From: Prevotellaceae bacterium
GTDB taxonomy: Bacteria > Bacteroidota > Bacteroidia > Bacteroidales > Bacteroidaceae
Assembly: GCA_022508685.1 (NCBI GenBank)
Contig: JAFLUS010000017.1
Span: 1-14,044, forward strand
Direction of reading: 5' to 3'
DNA: 14,044 nt
Positions 6,830 to 14,044 of the stretch are shown here, one piece after another (the stretch's first letter is position 1; every line of letters starts with the position of its first letter). A program made the translations under genes and the position numbers. The notes beneath the pieces were generated by a model, which was given only the letters and a program-made list of their open reading frames with translations, had not been told where the DNA came from and did no database searches.

Positions 6830-7369
6830 TTAATAGTTTTCCTTCTTGATTTCGAAGTGAGCCTGTGGGTGGTCGCAAACGGGGCACTTTTCGGGAGCCT
6901 GCTTGCCCACGTGGATGTGTCCGCAGTTGCGGCACTGCCATACGACGTCGCCTTCACGGCTGAACACGATGCCTTGCTCGATGTTCTCGAACAAACGGCG
7001 ATACTTCTCTTCGTGCACTTTCTCAATGGCTGCTACTCCTTCGAACAGTTCGGCGATTTCGTCGAAACCTTCTTCACGTGCTTCGCGAGCCATGCGCGGA
7101 TACATATCCACCCATTCTTCTTTTTCGCCTTGTGCAGCGTCCTTCAAGTTGGTCAGCGTGCCACTGATGCCGTGGATGAGTTTGAACCACATTTTTGCGT
7201 GTTCCTTCTCTTGGTCGGCAGTCTCTTGGAACAGAGCGGCAATCTGCTCATATCCGTCTTTCTTTGCCTTCGAAGCATAGTAAGTGTACTTGTTGCGAGC
7301 CTTCGATTCGCCTGCGAATGCTTCCCAAAGGTTGGCTTCCGTTTTGGTGCCTTTCAGTTCTTTGTCCAT
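6830..7369 (-). CDS. rbr: Rubrerythrin
   Basis: The 179-aa product is full length for the family. The N-terminal ferritin-like four-helix domain carries the diiron ligand pattern: Glu21 in AGES, E54-K-E-H57, glutamates at about 96-100, and E116-K-V-H119. The C-terminal rubredoxin-like knuckle has CRNC (146-149) and CPVC (162-165) and would bind one Fe(SCys)4. Rubrerythrins reduce hydrogen peroxide to water in the cytoplasm of anaerobes using electrons from rubredoxin or NADH-linked reductases. The gene has its own promoter and faces the TlpA-like gene across a shared terminator. The MFS gene upstream ends 118 bp earlier on the same strand, and the promoter between them suggests separate transcription. 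Confidence 0.97.
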   Translation of the reverse strand: MDKELKGTKTEANLWEAFAGESKARNKYTYYASKAKKDGYEQIAALFQETADQEKEHAKMWFKLIHGISGTLTNLKDAAQGEKEEWVDMYPRMAREAREEGFDEIAELFEGVAAIEKVHEEKYRRLFENIEQGIVFSREGDVVWQCRNCGHIHVGKQAPEKCPVCDHPQAHFEIKKENY

Positions 7370-7436
7370 AGTTGTGCGTTGTTTAGAGTGTGAATAGAAT
7401 ATGCAGTTTTGTACGCGCTACGGCGTGATTGCGCTG

Positions 7437-7467
7437 CAAATGTACAAAATCGATGCTGAATGCGCAA
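7437..7467 (-). promoter_or_regulatory. Promoter of the rubrerythrin gene
   Basis: On the minus strand TACATTTG (7444-7437) is an exact -7 match, with TTG (7467-7465) 20 bp upstream. The predicted leader is about 60 nt. Confidence 0.7.
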
Positions 7468-7487
7468 TAATTATGCAATATTTTTGC

Positions 7488-8786
7488 CTATCTGTCGGCA
7501 ACATTTTTCTTGCCGTACTCGGGGTCGATTTTCAGAAATGCAGTGACAAGGAACGTCACGGCACAGCAGATGGTGACGTAGATGAAGAACCCCGTGTAGC
7601 CGATAGTGTCGGCAATCCAGCCTGCCATCATGCCGGGCAGCATCATGCCGAGTGAAGTGATGGCGGTGCAGAGGGCAAAGACGGAAGTCGATTTTTCGCC
7701 TGTGGAGAAGTAGACAAGGTAGAGCATATAGGCAGAATAACCAAATCCGTAGCCGAACTGCTCCACGAATACGCACGTTCCGATGAGCGGAATGCTCTGC
7801 GTCTGCGTGGCACTGAGCAGAATGTAGAGTGCATCGGGCAGACTGATGGCGAACACCATGGGCCACAGCCAACGACGCAATCCGTGACGCGAAATGAGAA
7901 TGCCGCCCAATATGCCGCCTACCAACAAACCAATGACGCCAACAATGCTGTTGACGACGCTGATGGTGATTTTATCCAGACCGAGACCGCCGACATCGGT
8001 CGATGCCATCATGAAAGGGCCTGCCAGTTTGCCCAATTGTGCTTCGGGAAAACGGAACAGAAAGATGAAGAGCAGGGCGGTGACGATGTGTGGTTTTGAA
8101 AAAAAGACGCGGAACGTGCGTCCCATTTCATGGATAGTGTCGCGCAACACATTGCCGGCACTTCCGTTCTTGCGTTCGGTGACGGATTCGATGCGGGGAA
8201 TGGTGCGCAAATGCCATAGGCTAACGAGCAGAAAGACGATGGCACCGATGCAGAGAGCCACGCTCCATACGGTCGATTTTTCACTCGTACCTTTTTCAAC
8301 CCATCCGGCAACGGCGAGCAGTCCACCCATGATGAAGATGCGTGCGATGCGATAGGCAAACGAGCGGATGCCGACGTAGAGTGCTTGCGTGTGGCTGTCG
8401 AGGGCAAGGATGTAGAAACCATCGGCAGCGATGTCGTGCGATGCACTCGTCACAGCCATGAGCCAGCAGAGGGAAATGGAGAGTGTGAGCCACCACGAGC
8501 AGTGCAGCGACAATGCCAACGTGAAGAGGGCGACGGTGCCGATGAATTGCGTGGCAAGAATCCACCAACGTTTGGTGCGTGTGGCGTCAATGAGCGGACT
8601 CCACAGCGGTTTGATGACCCATGGCAAATAGAACATACCTGTGTAGGCTGCCATTTCGGTATCGCTCAATCCCATATCTTTATATAGATAGGCAGAGAGT
8701 TCCATGACGATGAAGTAGGGGAGACCTTCGGCAAAATAGAGCGTCGGCACCCACCATGCGGCTGTCTTTTGTGTAGTTGCTGCCAT
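7488..8786 (-). CDS. AmpG-like major facilitator superfamily transporter
   Basis: Starting at ATG 8786 the product is 432 aa with about 12 hydrophobic segments, typical MFS size. GLPYFIVMELSAYLYKDMG (21-39), KPLWSPLID (59-67) and SHDIAADGFY (116-125) resemble the conserved N-terminal motifs of AmpG permeases, which import anhydromuropeptides from cell-wall turnover. An in-frame upstream extension to 9053 is rejected because it overlaps the phosphodiesterase gene and lacks transporter-like sequence. The gene begins 13 bp after the phosphodiesterase stop and is probably co-transcribed with it. AmpG-like proteins in Bacteroidetes are several per genome and not all are proven muropeptide permeases, so the substrate is uncertain. 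Confidence 0.88.
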   Translation of the reverse strand: MAATTQKTAAWWVPTLYFAEGLPYFIVMELSAYLYKDMGLSDTEMAAYTGMFYLPWVIKPLWSPLIDATRTKRWWILATQFIGTVALFTLALSLHCSWWLTLSISLCWLMAVTSASHDIAADGFYILALDSHTQALYVGIRSFAYRIARIFIMGGLLAVAGWVEKGTSEKSTVWSVALCIGAIVFLLVSLWHLRTIPRIESVTERKNGSAGNVLRDTIHEMGRTFRVFFSKPHIVTALLFIFLFRFPEAQLGKLAGPFMMASTDVGGLGLDKITISVVNSIVGVIGLLVGGILGGILISRHGLRRWLWPMVFAISLPDALYILLSATQTQSIPLIGTCVFVEQFGYGFGYSAYMLYLVYFSTGEKSTSVFALCTAITSLGMMLPGMMAGWIADTIGYTGFFIYVTICCAVTFLVTAFLKIDPEYGKKNVADR

Positions 8787-8799
8787 GTCGTTACAGAGG

Positions 8800-9300
8800 T
8801 TATGCGTGGCGGTCTGCCAGTTCGATGACTTCCAAATCCTTGATTTCGCTGCCGTCAATAGTAAATCTGACCAACGTGCGTTTCGTGTGAAAACCATAGA
8901 TGCCTGCCGCACCCGGATTGATGTGCAGACACTGCAAGGTTTTGTCGTAGAGCACCTTGAGGATGTGCGAATGTCCGGCGATGAACAATTTCGGCGGACG
9001 TGCGAACAGGCTGCCGCGAATGCTCGCGTCGTAGTGCCCCGGATAGCCGCCAATGTGCTTCATCAGCACCTCTACGTCTTCGCAACGGAAACGATAGCGT
9101 TCGCTGAAACGCAGACGCAGGTCGCCTCCGTCAATGTTGCCATACACGGCTCGGAGCGGACGGATAGCAGCCAAGCGGTCAGCCAGTTCCATCGTGCCGA
9201 TGTCGCCGGCATGCCAGATTTCGTCACATTCCGAAAAATATTTCTCGTAGCGGTCGTCCCAATAGCCGTGGGTGTCGGAAAGCAATCCTATGCGTGTCAT
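8800..9300 (-). CDS. YfcE/MJ0936-type metallophosphoesterase
   Basis: The 166-aa product is of normal family length. Metal-binding motifs of the calcineurin-like phosphoesterase fold appear in order: SDTHG (8-12), HAGDIG (30-35), GNID (54-57) and GHSH (109-112), followed by NPG. Relatives such as YfcE are small cytoplasmic Mn-dependent phosphodiesterases with broad activity in vitro and unclear physiological substrates. It is the first gene of a two-gene unit with the AmpG-like transporter. A -7 element lies about 40 bp upstream of the start at 9300. Confidence 0.95.
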   Translation of the reverse strand: MTRIGLLSDTHGYWDDRYEKYFSECDEIWHAGDIGTMELADRLAAIRPLRAVYGNIDGGDLRLRFSERYRFRCEDVEVLMKHIGGYPGHYDASIRGSLFARPPKLFIAGHSHILKVLYDKTLQCLHINPGAAGIYGFHTKRTLVRFTIDGSEIKDLEVIELADRHA

Positions 9301-9340
9301 CAGTGCGTAAATCGGAGGTTGAAATTCCTAAAATTCTCGG

Positions 9341-9348
9341 CAAAGTTA
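9341..9348 (-). promoter_or_regulatory. -7 element of the phosphodiesterase/MFS operon
   Basis: On the minus strand TAACTTTG is an exact match to TAnnTTTG. No TTG is seen at the usual 19-21 bp upstream, so the -33 element is weak or absent. It stands back-to-back with the promoter at 9392-9399. Confidence 0.5.
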
Positions 9349-9371
9349 GCAAAAATGTGCAGATTCTTATA

Positions 9372-9399
9372 TTTGTTTTGCAGAAAATGTATAAATTTG
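9372..9399 (+). promoter_or_regulatory. Candidate promoter of the Trp-rich protein/channel operon
   Basis: TAAATTTG (9392-9399) matches the -7 consensus exactly. The nearest TTTG (9372-9375) is only 16 bp upstream, shorter than the 20 bp seen at the other promoters here. It is divergent from the -7 element at 9341-9348, so the two promoters share about 60 bp. Confidence 0.45.
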
Positions 9400-9457
9400 C
9401 ATACGCTAACACCGATGCGCTTTTGGGAAAGGCAACGGATGACATTCAACGGACACT

Positions 9458-10249
9458 ATGGCAGATACGACGGATAGACGCAACGACAAGCGTTACGAAG
9501 AACGGTCGGGCACGCAGATGCTCGCCGAAATCGGGCGTTTGCTGCTCGTGTTGCTCGGCAAACTGATGCGGCAGTTGTGGAAATACATCAAGAAACTGCT
9601 CCGTTGGTTGTTGGTCATTGTGTGCAAGGGATTGCTCTGGCTGATAGACCTCGCCCAAGACGGATGGCAGCGGTGGTGTACGTTCTGGAACGACAACGAC
9701 ACGCAGGACAAGGTGCGCAAGGTGAAGGCATCGCTGTTGCGCTGGAGCAAGCAGTTGGGCGTGTGGTGCGTGCAGGGACTGAAGGCTGCAGGACGAGGTT
9801 TGCTGTGGTTGGGCATCCACCTGTGGCAATGGTTCGTGTGGGCGTTGAAGAAAACAATCGAAGGCATCATCCACCTGCGTCCGACGCTCGGCAAATTGTG
9901 GCGTGGCGTGAAGTGTGGATGGCGTTATGCCGGTGCGTGGCTGAAGCAGTGTGGAACAGCCGTTGCGGCATGGTGGCGCAGACGTTGCGATGCATATCGG
10001 CAGTTTAGGCAGAATAAAGGTTTCCGCGGATTGTTGGTCGATATTGGAAACGGCTTGAAAGGTGCGGTAAACCGCTACATAGAGGATGAACAAAGTGAGG
10101 AAGATGAAAACGTGAAAGAGGCAGGCGACGAGGACAAGGAGACGGAGATGGATACGGATTTGTATGAAAGTCGGTTGCCCGAAGATTCCCACGTCCATTC
10201 GTGGGGCAAGCGTTTCTACAATGCGATGAAGCGGATTGTGGAAGTGTAG
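9458..10249 (+). CDS. Tryptophan-rich protein of unknown function with acidic C-terminal segment
   Basis: The 263-aa product matches no family I recognise. It has 18 tryptophans (about 7%), 17 of them between residues 41 and 173. They are set in amphipathic or moderately hydrophobic helices rich in Lys/Arg, such as LLRWLLVIVCKGLLWLIDL (47-65) and GLLWLGIHLWQWFVWALKK (114-132). GLLWL recurs at 58-62 and 114-118, suggesting a degenerate internal repeat. Residues 209-234 are strongly acidic, and the last 20 residues are again basic and aromatic. There is no signal peptide. The pattern suggests a peripheral or partly embedded inner-membrane protein. The MscS-type channel gene starts 31 bp downstream, so the two are probably co-transcribed and may act together. 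Confidence 0.8.
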   Translation: MADTTDRRNDKRYEERSGTQMLAEIGRLLLVLLGKLMRQLWKYIKKLLRWLLVIVCKGLLWLIDLAQDGWQRWCTFWNDNDTQDKVRKVKASLLRWSKQLGVWCVQGLKAAGRGLLWLGIHLWQWFVWALKKTIEGIIHLRPTLGKLWRGVKCGWRYAGAWLKQCGTAVAAWWRRRCDAYRQFRQNKGFRGLLVDIGNGLKGAVNRYIEDEQSEEDENVKEAGDEDKETEMDTDLYESRLPEDSHVHSWGKRFYNAMKRIVEV

Positions 10250-10280
10250 TGCAGAAATTTGTACAACAGAACAGATACAC

Positions 10281-12917
10281 ATGGAAAAAGAAATGAAAGG
10301 TTTGCGGATGAGAAGGCTCGCGTTGTTGCTTGTCGTGCTGATGGGAATGGCGATGCCGACACAGGCTGTGCTAAAGGAACAAGACCTTGCCCGCACGTTG
10401 GGCGTACTGCGCGTGGAACTGGAGTACAGTTACAAGGAGCAAAAGTCGTTTTTGCTGCGTTACGAACAAATGAGCGCGAGCCAACATACGCAGTTGGTCA
10501 ATTATATGAAGAAAAGCGAGCAAATCGCACTGATTCTGTATTCGCAAAAGACCGATTTCACGTTCGATGTGGCGTATGCTTGCCAGCAAGCCACAGACCT
10601 CTATAAGGCGCTGAACAAGAACAATCTGCCGTATGAGCAGATACGTGCCCGCATGGAACTGGAGGTGGCGCGTTACGACAGCCTGATTAGTTCGCTGAAA
10701 TCTCTGCCGCCGGCAATAGGGAAGTCCCGAAAGACGATGAACACGACCGACTCATTGGTGGCGGAAGTGGGCGTTGCCGACATGAGCGAACCCTATGTGC
10801 TGACTGCCGAAGAACTGGAAGACCGTGCCAAATGTGTGGAATATGCCACCGCGTTGCGCGACGACCTCAAAGGATTGATAGAATCCATCACGAAGGACAA
10901 CCGCTATTACACGCGTGTGTCGGAACAGGTGGAGAAACTGAACAACTATGCGCAGGAACGATATGTGATATTGCGGAAAAGCATATTCGTGAACGGCGGA
11001 CAGAACTATTTCCAAATCCTGTCGCAATTGCCGCTGTATCTGCAGATGACGAAGCGCGACTTTGCCGACAAGTATCTGCCGTTGCCGGCCGACGGACGGA
11101 CGTCGGAATGGCGCGGCCCCGTCGTGCTGGGTGTCAGCGTGTTCATGCTGTTCTACATCTTTTTGGCAACGCTGTTGAGCAATGTGCTGATGAGGGGGTT
11201 GCCGTGGTTGGTGCGCAAGTTGATGCCGAAACGTTCCGCACGTTGGCATGCCCATGTGACGGAACGTGTCATCGACGACGAGGAACTGAAACGGAAGCGC
11301 AGGTCGATTACGTTGGCAGTCGGCGTAGCATTGTTTGCCATTGCCATCATGGTGATTCGGCAGTTTATGTACCGCAACCTCTTCATCATGGCTGCCGACC
11401 TGATGATTAACCTCGCATGGCTGATGGAAGCCATCATCGTTTCGTTGCTCATCCGATTGAAAGGCAAGCAACTGCGGAATGGTTTCAACATTTATATGCC
11501 GTTCATCACAATGGCATTTTTGGTCATTGTGTTTCGTATTGTTCTGATTCCCAACAATATCGTCAATTTGATTTATCCGCCGATTTTGCTGCTGTTCGTC
11601 TTTTGGCAACTGTCGGCACAGCGCAAAAACCGCGACCGGCTGCCGCTCAGCGACAACATGTATTCGGGCATTTCGCTGTTGGCGATGGTCGTCGGCTGCA
11701 TATTGTCGTGGATAGGTTTCACGATGCTGGCAGTGCAGATTATGATATGGTGGATGTTCCAGTTGGCATTCATTCAGTCCATCACGTGCTGCTACGACAT
11801 CATGAAAATGTACGAAGAACGCATTCTGATAAAGAAAGTCAAGCGGTTGCGCGTGAACGTCGACATGGAACACCGACAAATCGTGAAACAGATGAAGAAA
11901 GGCGACTTCTTCACCACGACGTGGGTGTTCGACTTCATCCGCATGACCATTATTCCCGTGCTGGTTGTGCTCTCCGTGCTGCTGAGCATCTATTTTGCCG
12001 TCGGAATGTTTGAAATGTCGAGCATCGTGGAATATGTGTTCTTCCACAATTTCCTCGATGTGCAGGACACCATTCAGTTGTCGCTCTTCAAACTTTGTCT
12101 GGTGTTGGCTTGCTTCTTCTTCTTTTCCTATATCAATTATGCCATTCGCTCCTACTACCACCATTGGTATCACAAGGCAAAGAAAAACGCCGGCAATTAC
12201 AACGAAACGCTGACGCGCAACGTGATTGCCATTATTGTGTGGGGAGCCTACGCCCTCTTTATCTTGTCGCTGTTGCAAGTGCCCAAGAGCGGTATTTCCA
12301 TCGTGACGGCAGGTCTTGCCACCGGTATGGGGTTCGCCATGAAGGACTTGTTGGAAAACTTCTTCTATGGCATTTCGCTGATGACGGGTCGTCTGCGCGT
12401 AGGCGACTATATAGAGTGCGACGGCGTGCAGGGTAGGGTGGAGAGCATCACCTATCAAAGCACGTCCATCATCACGTTCGACGGCAGTGTGATGGCATTC
12501 CTCAACTCGGCATTGTTCAACAAGAATTTCAAGAATCTGACGCGCAATCATAGTTACGAATTGCAGAAAATCCCCGTGGGTGTGGCGTATGGTACGGATG
12601 TCGAATTTGTGCGTTCCAAACTGGTGGCAGCCTTGGAGCAATTGCGCACGAAGACCCCCGATGGCCGCGACATTGTCAATCCCGACCAGCCCATCACGGT
12701 GGCGTTCTCCGGCTTTGGCGACAACAGCGTCGATTTGGTGGTCAAGACATGGGTGCTCGTCGACCAAAAGACCAACATTCTCGCTGCAGCCAACGAAATC
12801 ATCTACAACACCCTCAACGAGAATCACATCGAAATACCATTCCCGCAACGCGACGTCTACATCCGTCAGTTCAACTGCGGAGAACACGCTTTTGCGCAGG
12901 AAAAAAATGCTGATTAA
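10281..12917 (+). CDS. Large MscS-family mechanosensitive ion channel (MscK/MscM-like)
   Basis: Starting at ATG 10281 the product is 878 aa; the GTG at 10236 is rejected because it overlaps the preceding gene and would spoil the signal peptide (RRLALLLVVLMGMAMPTQA, residues 11-29). A helical, probably coiled-coil periplasmic region of about 245 residues follows. About ten hydrophobic segments then run from about 278 to 700. The pore helix has the MscS signature GLATGMGFAMKDLLEN (678-693). The cytoplasmic beta-domain follows with GRLRVGDYIE and F-x-G-S-V-x-x-x-LNSALFNK, then the alpha/beta domain. Such channels open under membrane tension and release solutes during hypo-osmotic shock. Its size and signal peptide place it with the long MscK-type rather than the 286-aa MscS type. 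It lies downstream of the Trp-rich gene in one probable operon. Confidence 0.93.
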   Translation: MEKEMKGLRMRRLALLLVVLMGMAMPTQAVLKEQDLARTLGVLRVELEYSYKEQKSFLLRYEQMSASQHTQLVNYMKKSEQIALILYSQKTDFTFDVAYACQQATDLYKALNKNNLPYEQIRARMELEVARYDSLISSLKSLPPAIGKSRKTMNTTDSLVAEVGVADMSEPYVLTAEELEDRAKCVEYATALRDDLKGLIESITKDNRYYTRVSEQVEKLNNYAQERYVILRKSIFVNGGQNYFQILSQLPLYLQMTKRDFADKYLPLPADGRTSEWRGPVVLGVSVFMLFYIFLATLLSNVLMRGLPWLVRKLMPKRSARWHAHVTERVIDDEELKRKRRSITLAVGVALFAIAIMVIRQFMYRNLFIMAADLMINLAWLMEAIIVSLLIRLKGKQLRNGFNIYMPFITMAFLVIVFRIVLIPNNIVNLIYPPILLLFVFWQLSAQRKNRDRLPLSDNMYSGISLLAMVVGCILSWIGFTMLAVQIMIWWMFQLAFIQSITCCYDIMKMYEERILIKKVKRLRVNVDMEHRQIVKQMKKGDFFTTTWVFDFIRMTIIPVLVVLSVLLSIYFAVGMFEMSSIVEYVFFHNFLDVQDTIQLSLFKLCLVLACFFFFSYINYAIRSYYHHWYHKAKKNAGNYNETLTRNVIAIIVWGAYALFILSLLQVPKSGISIVTAGLATGMGFAMKDLLENFFYGISLMTGRLRVGDYIECDGVQGRVESITYQSTSIITFDGSVMAFLNSALFNKNFKNLTRNHSYELQKIPVGVAYGTDVEFVRSKLVAALEQLRTKTPDGRDIVNPDQPITVAFSGFGDNSVDLVVKTWVLVDQKTNILAAANEIIYNTLNENHIEIPFPQRDVYIRQFNCGEHAFAQEKNAD

Positions 12918-13096
12918 GGACAAAACCGACCTCTTTTTTGCAAAAAATACACTTTTTCTGTAAAAAAACTGCGATGAATGTATACAATCTGAAAAAAATA
13001 TGTTACTTTTGCCACTGATTAGGCGTGTAAAACGTAAAGACGAATGTTGCACGCACTGATATTGACCGACCGAATTCAAAACAAAAAACAATACCT
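12918..13096. other. Intergenic region between the channel gene and tonB
   Basis: It holds a perfect AT-rich palindrome TTTTTTGCAAAAAA (12934-12947), which is not GC-rich enough for a clear terminator. It also holds the tonB -7 element and a leader with a possible small hairpin GCGTG/CACGC (13023-13027/13050-13054). No gene is visible. Confidence 0.5.
13004..13011 (+). promoter_or_regulatory. -7 element of tonB
   Basis: TACTTTTG is an exact match to TAnnTTTG. No convincing -33 TTG is present at 20 bp. The implied leader to the ATG at 13097 is about 80 nt. Confidence 0.5.
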
Positions 13097-13825
13097 ATGG
13101 AAATCAAAAAATCGAAAAAAGCCGATCTTGAGGGCACGAGAGCATCGAGCCTGCTCATTGGTTACATATTCGCGCTGGCATTGATTTTTGCCTGCTTCGA
13201 GTGGACCACTCGCGAATATGCAGAAACCGAACCGGTGGTGTATGCAGCGTATGCCCCGATGGAAGAGGAAATCATCCCTATCACACAGCCCGTCATGACG
13301 GCTGCACCTCCTCCACCAGCAGACACGCCTCCTGTTGCCGAAATCCTCGACATTGTGGATAACGATACCGACATCAAGGAAGAGGAAATCGAATCGACCG
13401 AAGACACCAACGAGGCTACGGCTAACTATACGGGTCTCACCTCTCCGGTGGCTGCAGGTCCGGTTGTTGCAGGTCCGGTCGGCCCTGTACAGGAAGAAGA
13501 AGACGAAAACGAAGTATTCCAAGTGGTTGAGCAAATGCCTGAATTCCCGGGTGGTTACGACGCGCTCAACGCGTACCTCACCAAGAACATCAAGTATCCG
13601 GCATTTGCACAGGAAAACAACATCCAAGGACGTGTGTTGGTAGAATTCGTCGTCAACAAGGATGGTTCTGTCGTCGATGCAAAAGTCGTGAAGTCGGTCG
13701 ACTCGTCAGTAGACAAGGAAGCCCTTCGCGTGGTCAGCGCGATGCCGCGATGGACGCCGGGTAAGCAGCACGGCAAACCGGTACGTTGTAAGTACACCGT
13801 TCCCGTGATGTTCCGCTTGCAGTAA
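13097..13825 (+). CDS. tonB: TonB energy transducer
   Basis: The 242-aa product has a basic N-terminus, one TM anchor (about 17-35, SSLLIGYIFALALIFACFEW), and a periplasmic spacer rich in Pro and Glu. The spacer has PPPP at 71-74 and a VAAGPVVAGPVGPV stretch at 118-131. The C-terminal TonB domain begins at about 146 (EQMPEFPGG), with IKYPAFAQENNIQGRVLVEF (165-184) and the end PVRCKYTVPVMFRL. TonB couples the proton motive force, through ExbB/ExbD, to outer-membrane TonB-dependent receptors such as SusC-type transporters. The neighbouring genes are not exbB or exbD, so it uses ExbBD encoded elsewhere. Bacteroidetes carry several TonB paralogues and which receptor set this one serves cannot be told. 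It has its own -7 element and terminator, indicating a single-gene unit. Confidence 0.93.
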   Translation: MEIKKSKKADLEGTRASSLLIGYIFALALIFACFEWTTREYAETEPVVYAAYAPMEEEIIPITQPVMTAAPPPPADTPPVAEILDIVDNDTDIKEEEIESTEDTNEATANYTGLTSPVAAGPVVAGPVGPVQEEEDENEVFQVVEQMPEFPGGYDALNAYLTKNIKYPAFAQENNIQGRVLVEFVVNKDGSVVDAKVVKSVDSSVDKEALRVVSAMPRWTPGKQHGKPVRCKYTVPVMFRLQ

Positions 13826-13841
13826 TACATCCACGATTTAG

Positions 13842-13875
13842 TAGCCGCACGAAACTGCTCGTGCGGCTATTTTTT
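13842..13875 (+). terminator. Intrinsic terminator of tonB
   Basis: TAGCCGCACGA (13842-13852) pairs perfectly with TCGTGCGGCTA (13859-13869) around the 6-nt loop AACTGC, followed by six T (13870-13875). It lies 16 bp after the tonB stop. Confidence 0.92.
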
Positions 13876-13938
13876 GTCCCTGCTCCAACGCTCCCTCGTC
13901 GCTCGGTTGTCGTTCTTTCCCCTCTGCGTACTGCTGCA

Positions 13939-13972
13939 AAAAGGCAAAAAGACTATAGTGTTTTCGCCTTTT
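13939..13972. repeat. 34-bp near-perfect palindrome centred on ACTATAGT
   Basis: Two 17-nt arms (13939-13955 and 13956-13972) are complementary at 15 of 17 positions; the mismatched pairs are 13946/13965 and 13951/13960. There is no loop base at the centre, which favours a protein-binding dyad over an RNA hairpin, though a stem with a small loop ending in TTTT is possible. Confidence 0.75.
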
Positions 13973-14043
13973 CGGAGGGCGCAAAAAAGGACTATAGTTT
14001 TAACATTTCCGGACTGCAGTCTGCGTATGCACGAAACTATAGT
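13952..14043. repeat. Three copies of the palindrome ACTATAGT at the right edge
   Basis: The exact 8-bp palindrome occurs at 13952-13959, 13991-13998 and 14036-14043, spaced 39 and 45 bp start to start. Copies 1 and 2 share an A-rich left flank and a T-rich right flank. The series may continue beyond the window. Function is unknown; it could be operators of a gene to the right, or a dispersed non-coding repeat. Confidence 0.7.
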
Positions 14044-14044
14044 T

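Noticed and set aside
8787..9053. N-terminal extension of the MFS transporter
   Set aside because: It overlaps the phosphoesterase gene in another frame and has no transporter-like sequence. The ATG at 8786 gives the expected family N-terminus.
12934..12947. TTTTTTGCAAAAAA palindrome as terminator of the channel gene
   Set aside because: The stem is almost all A-T with no loop, too weak for a confident rho-independent terminator. It is noted in the intergenic entry only.
10752..13091. 779-codon minus-strand open frame
   Set aside because: It is antisense to the MscS-type channel and runs into the tonB leader. The composition, very rich in His and Gln, is that of a shadow frame, and no domain is visible.

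Overview
The window reads as a chromosomal segment of a Bacteroidales bacterium, probably Prevotellaceae at moderate GC content (inference). The evidence is fourfold. Promoters fit the Bacteroidetes -33 TTTG / -7 TAnnTTTG pattern, four of them with exactly 20 bp between boxes. Most starts lack a Shine-Dalgarno sequence. The gene families are typical of the phylum: a PIF1-like helicase with an HTH_40-type tail, BlaI plus an M56 peptidase, DUF4369/TlpA-type thioredoxin lipoproteins, and a short TonB. No mobile elements, rRNA, tRNA or CRISPR arrays were seen.

Layout. (1) 1-2081, minus strand: a PIF1/RecD-like helicase running off the left edge. It has no stop inside the window, so a start-to-stop ORF listing would miss it. 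(2) 2082-2523: a 442-bp divergent intergenic region. It holds the helicase promoter, four tandem 21-bp dyads enclosed by an 8-bp inverted repeat, a TTAACA/TGTTAA dyad and the promoter of the next operon. (3) 2524-5457, plus strand: an operon of a BlaI/MecI-type repressor, an M56 (BlaR1-like) membrane metallopeptidase with an unusual periplasmic extension, and a lipoprotein whose C-terminal half is a paralogue of the end of that extension. (4) 5660-6730, plus strand: a TlpA/ResA-like thioredoxin lipoprotein with its own promoter. It ends at a strong hairpin shared with (5), a convergent rubrerythrin gene (7369-6830, minus). (6) 9300-7488, minus strand: a YfcE-like phosphodiesterase and an AmpG-like MFS transporter, 13 bp apart. 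(7) 9458-12917, plus strand: a tryptophan-rich protein of unknown function followed by a large MscS-family mechanosensitive channel. (8) 13097-13825, plus strand: a TonB protein with its own -7 element and an intrinsic terminator. (9) 13876-14044: non-coding DNA with three copies of the palindrome ACTATAGT, the first inside a 34-bp near-perfect palindrome.

Themes. Much of the window concerns the envelope: sensing (BlaI/M56/lipoprotein), disulfide or redox work in the periplasm (TlpA-like), possible muropeptide import (AmpG-like), osmotic release (MscS) and energy transduction to the outer membrane (TonB). Rubrerythrin adds peroxide defence of an anaerobe. The least explained items are the 21-bp dyad array, the shared ectodomain of the M56 protein and its neighbouring lipoprotein, the Trp-rich partner of the channel, and the ACTATAGT cluster at the right edge.
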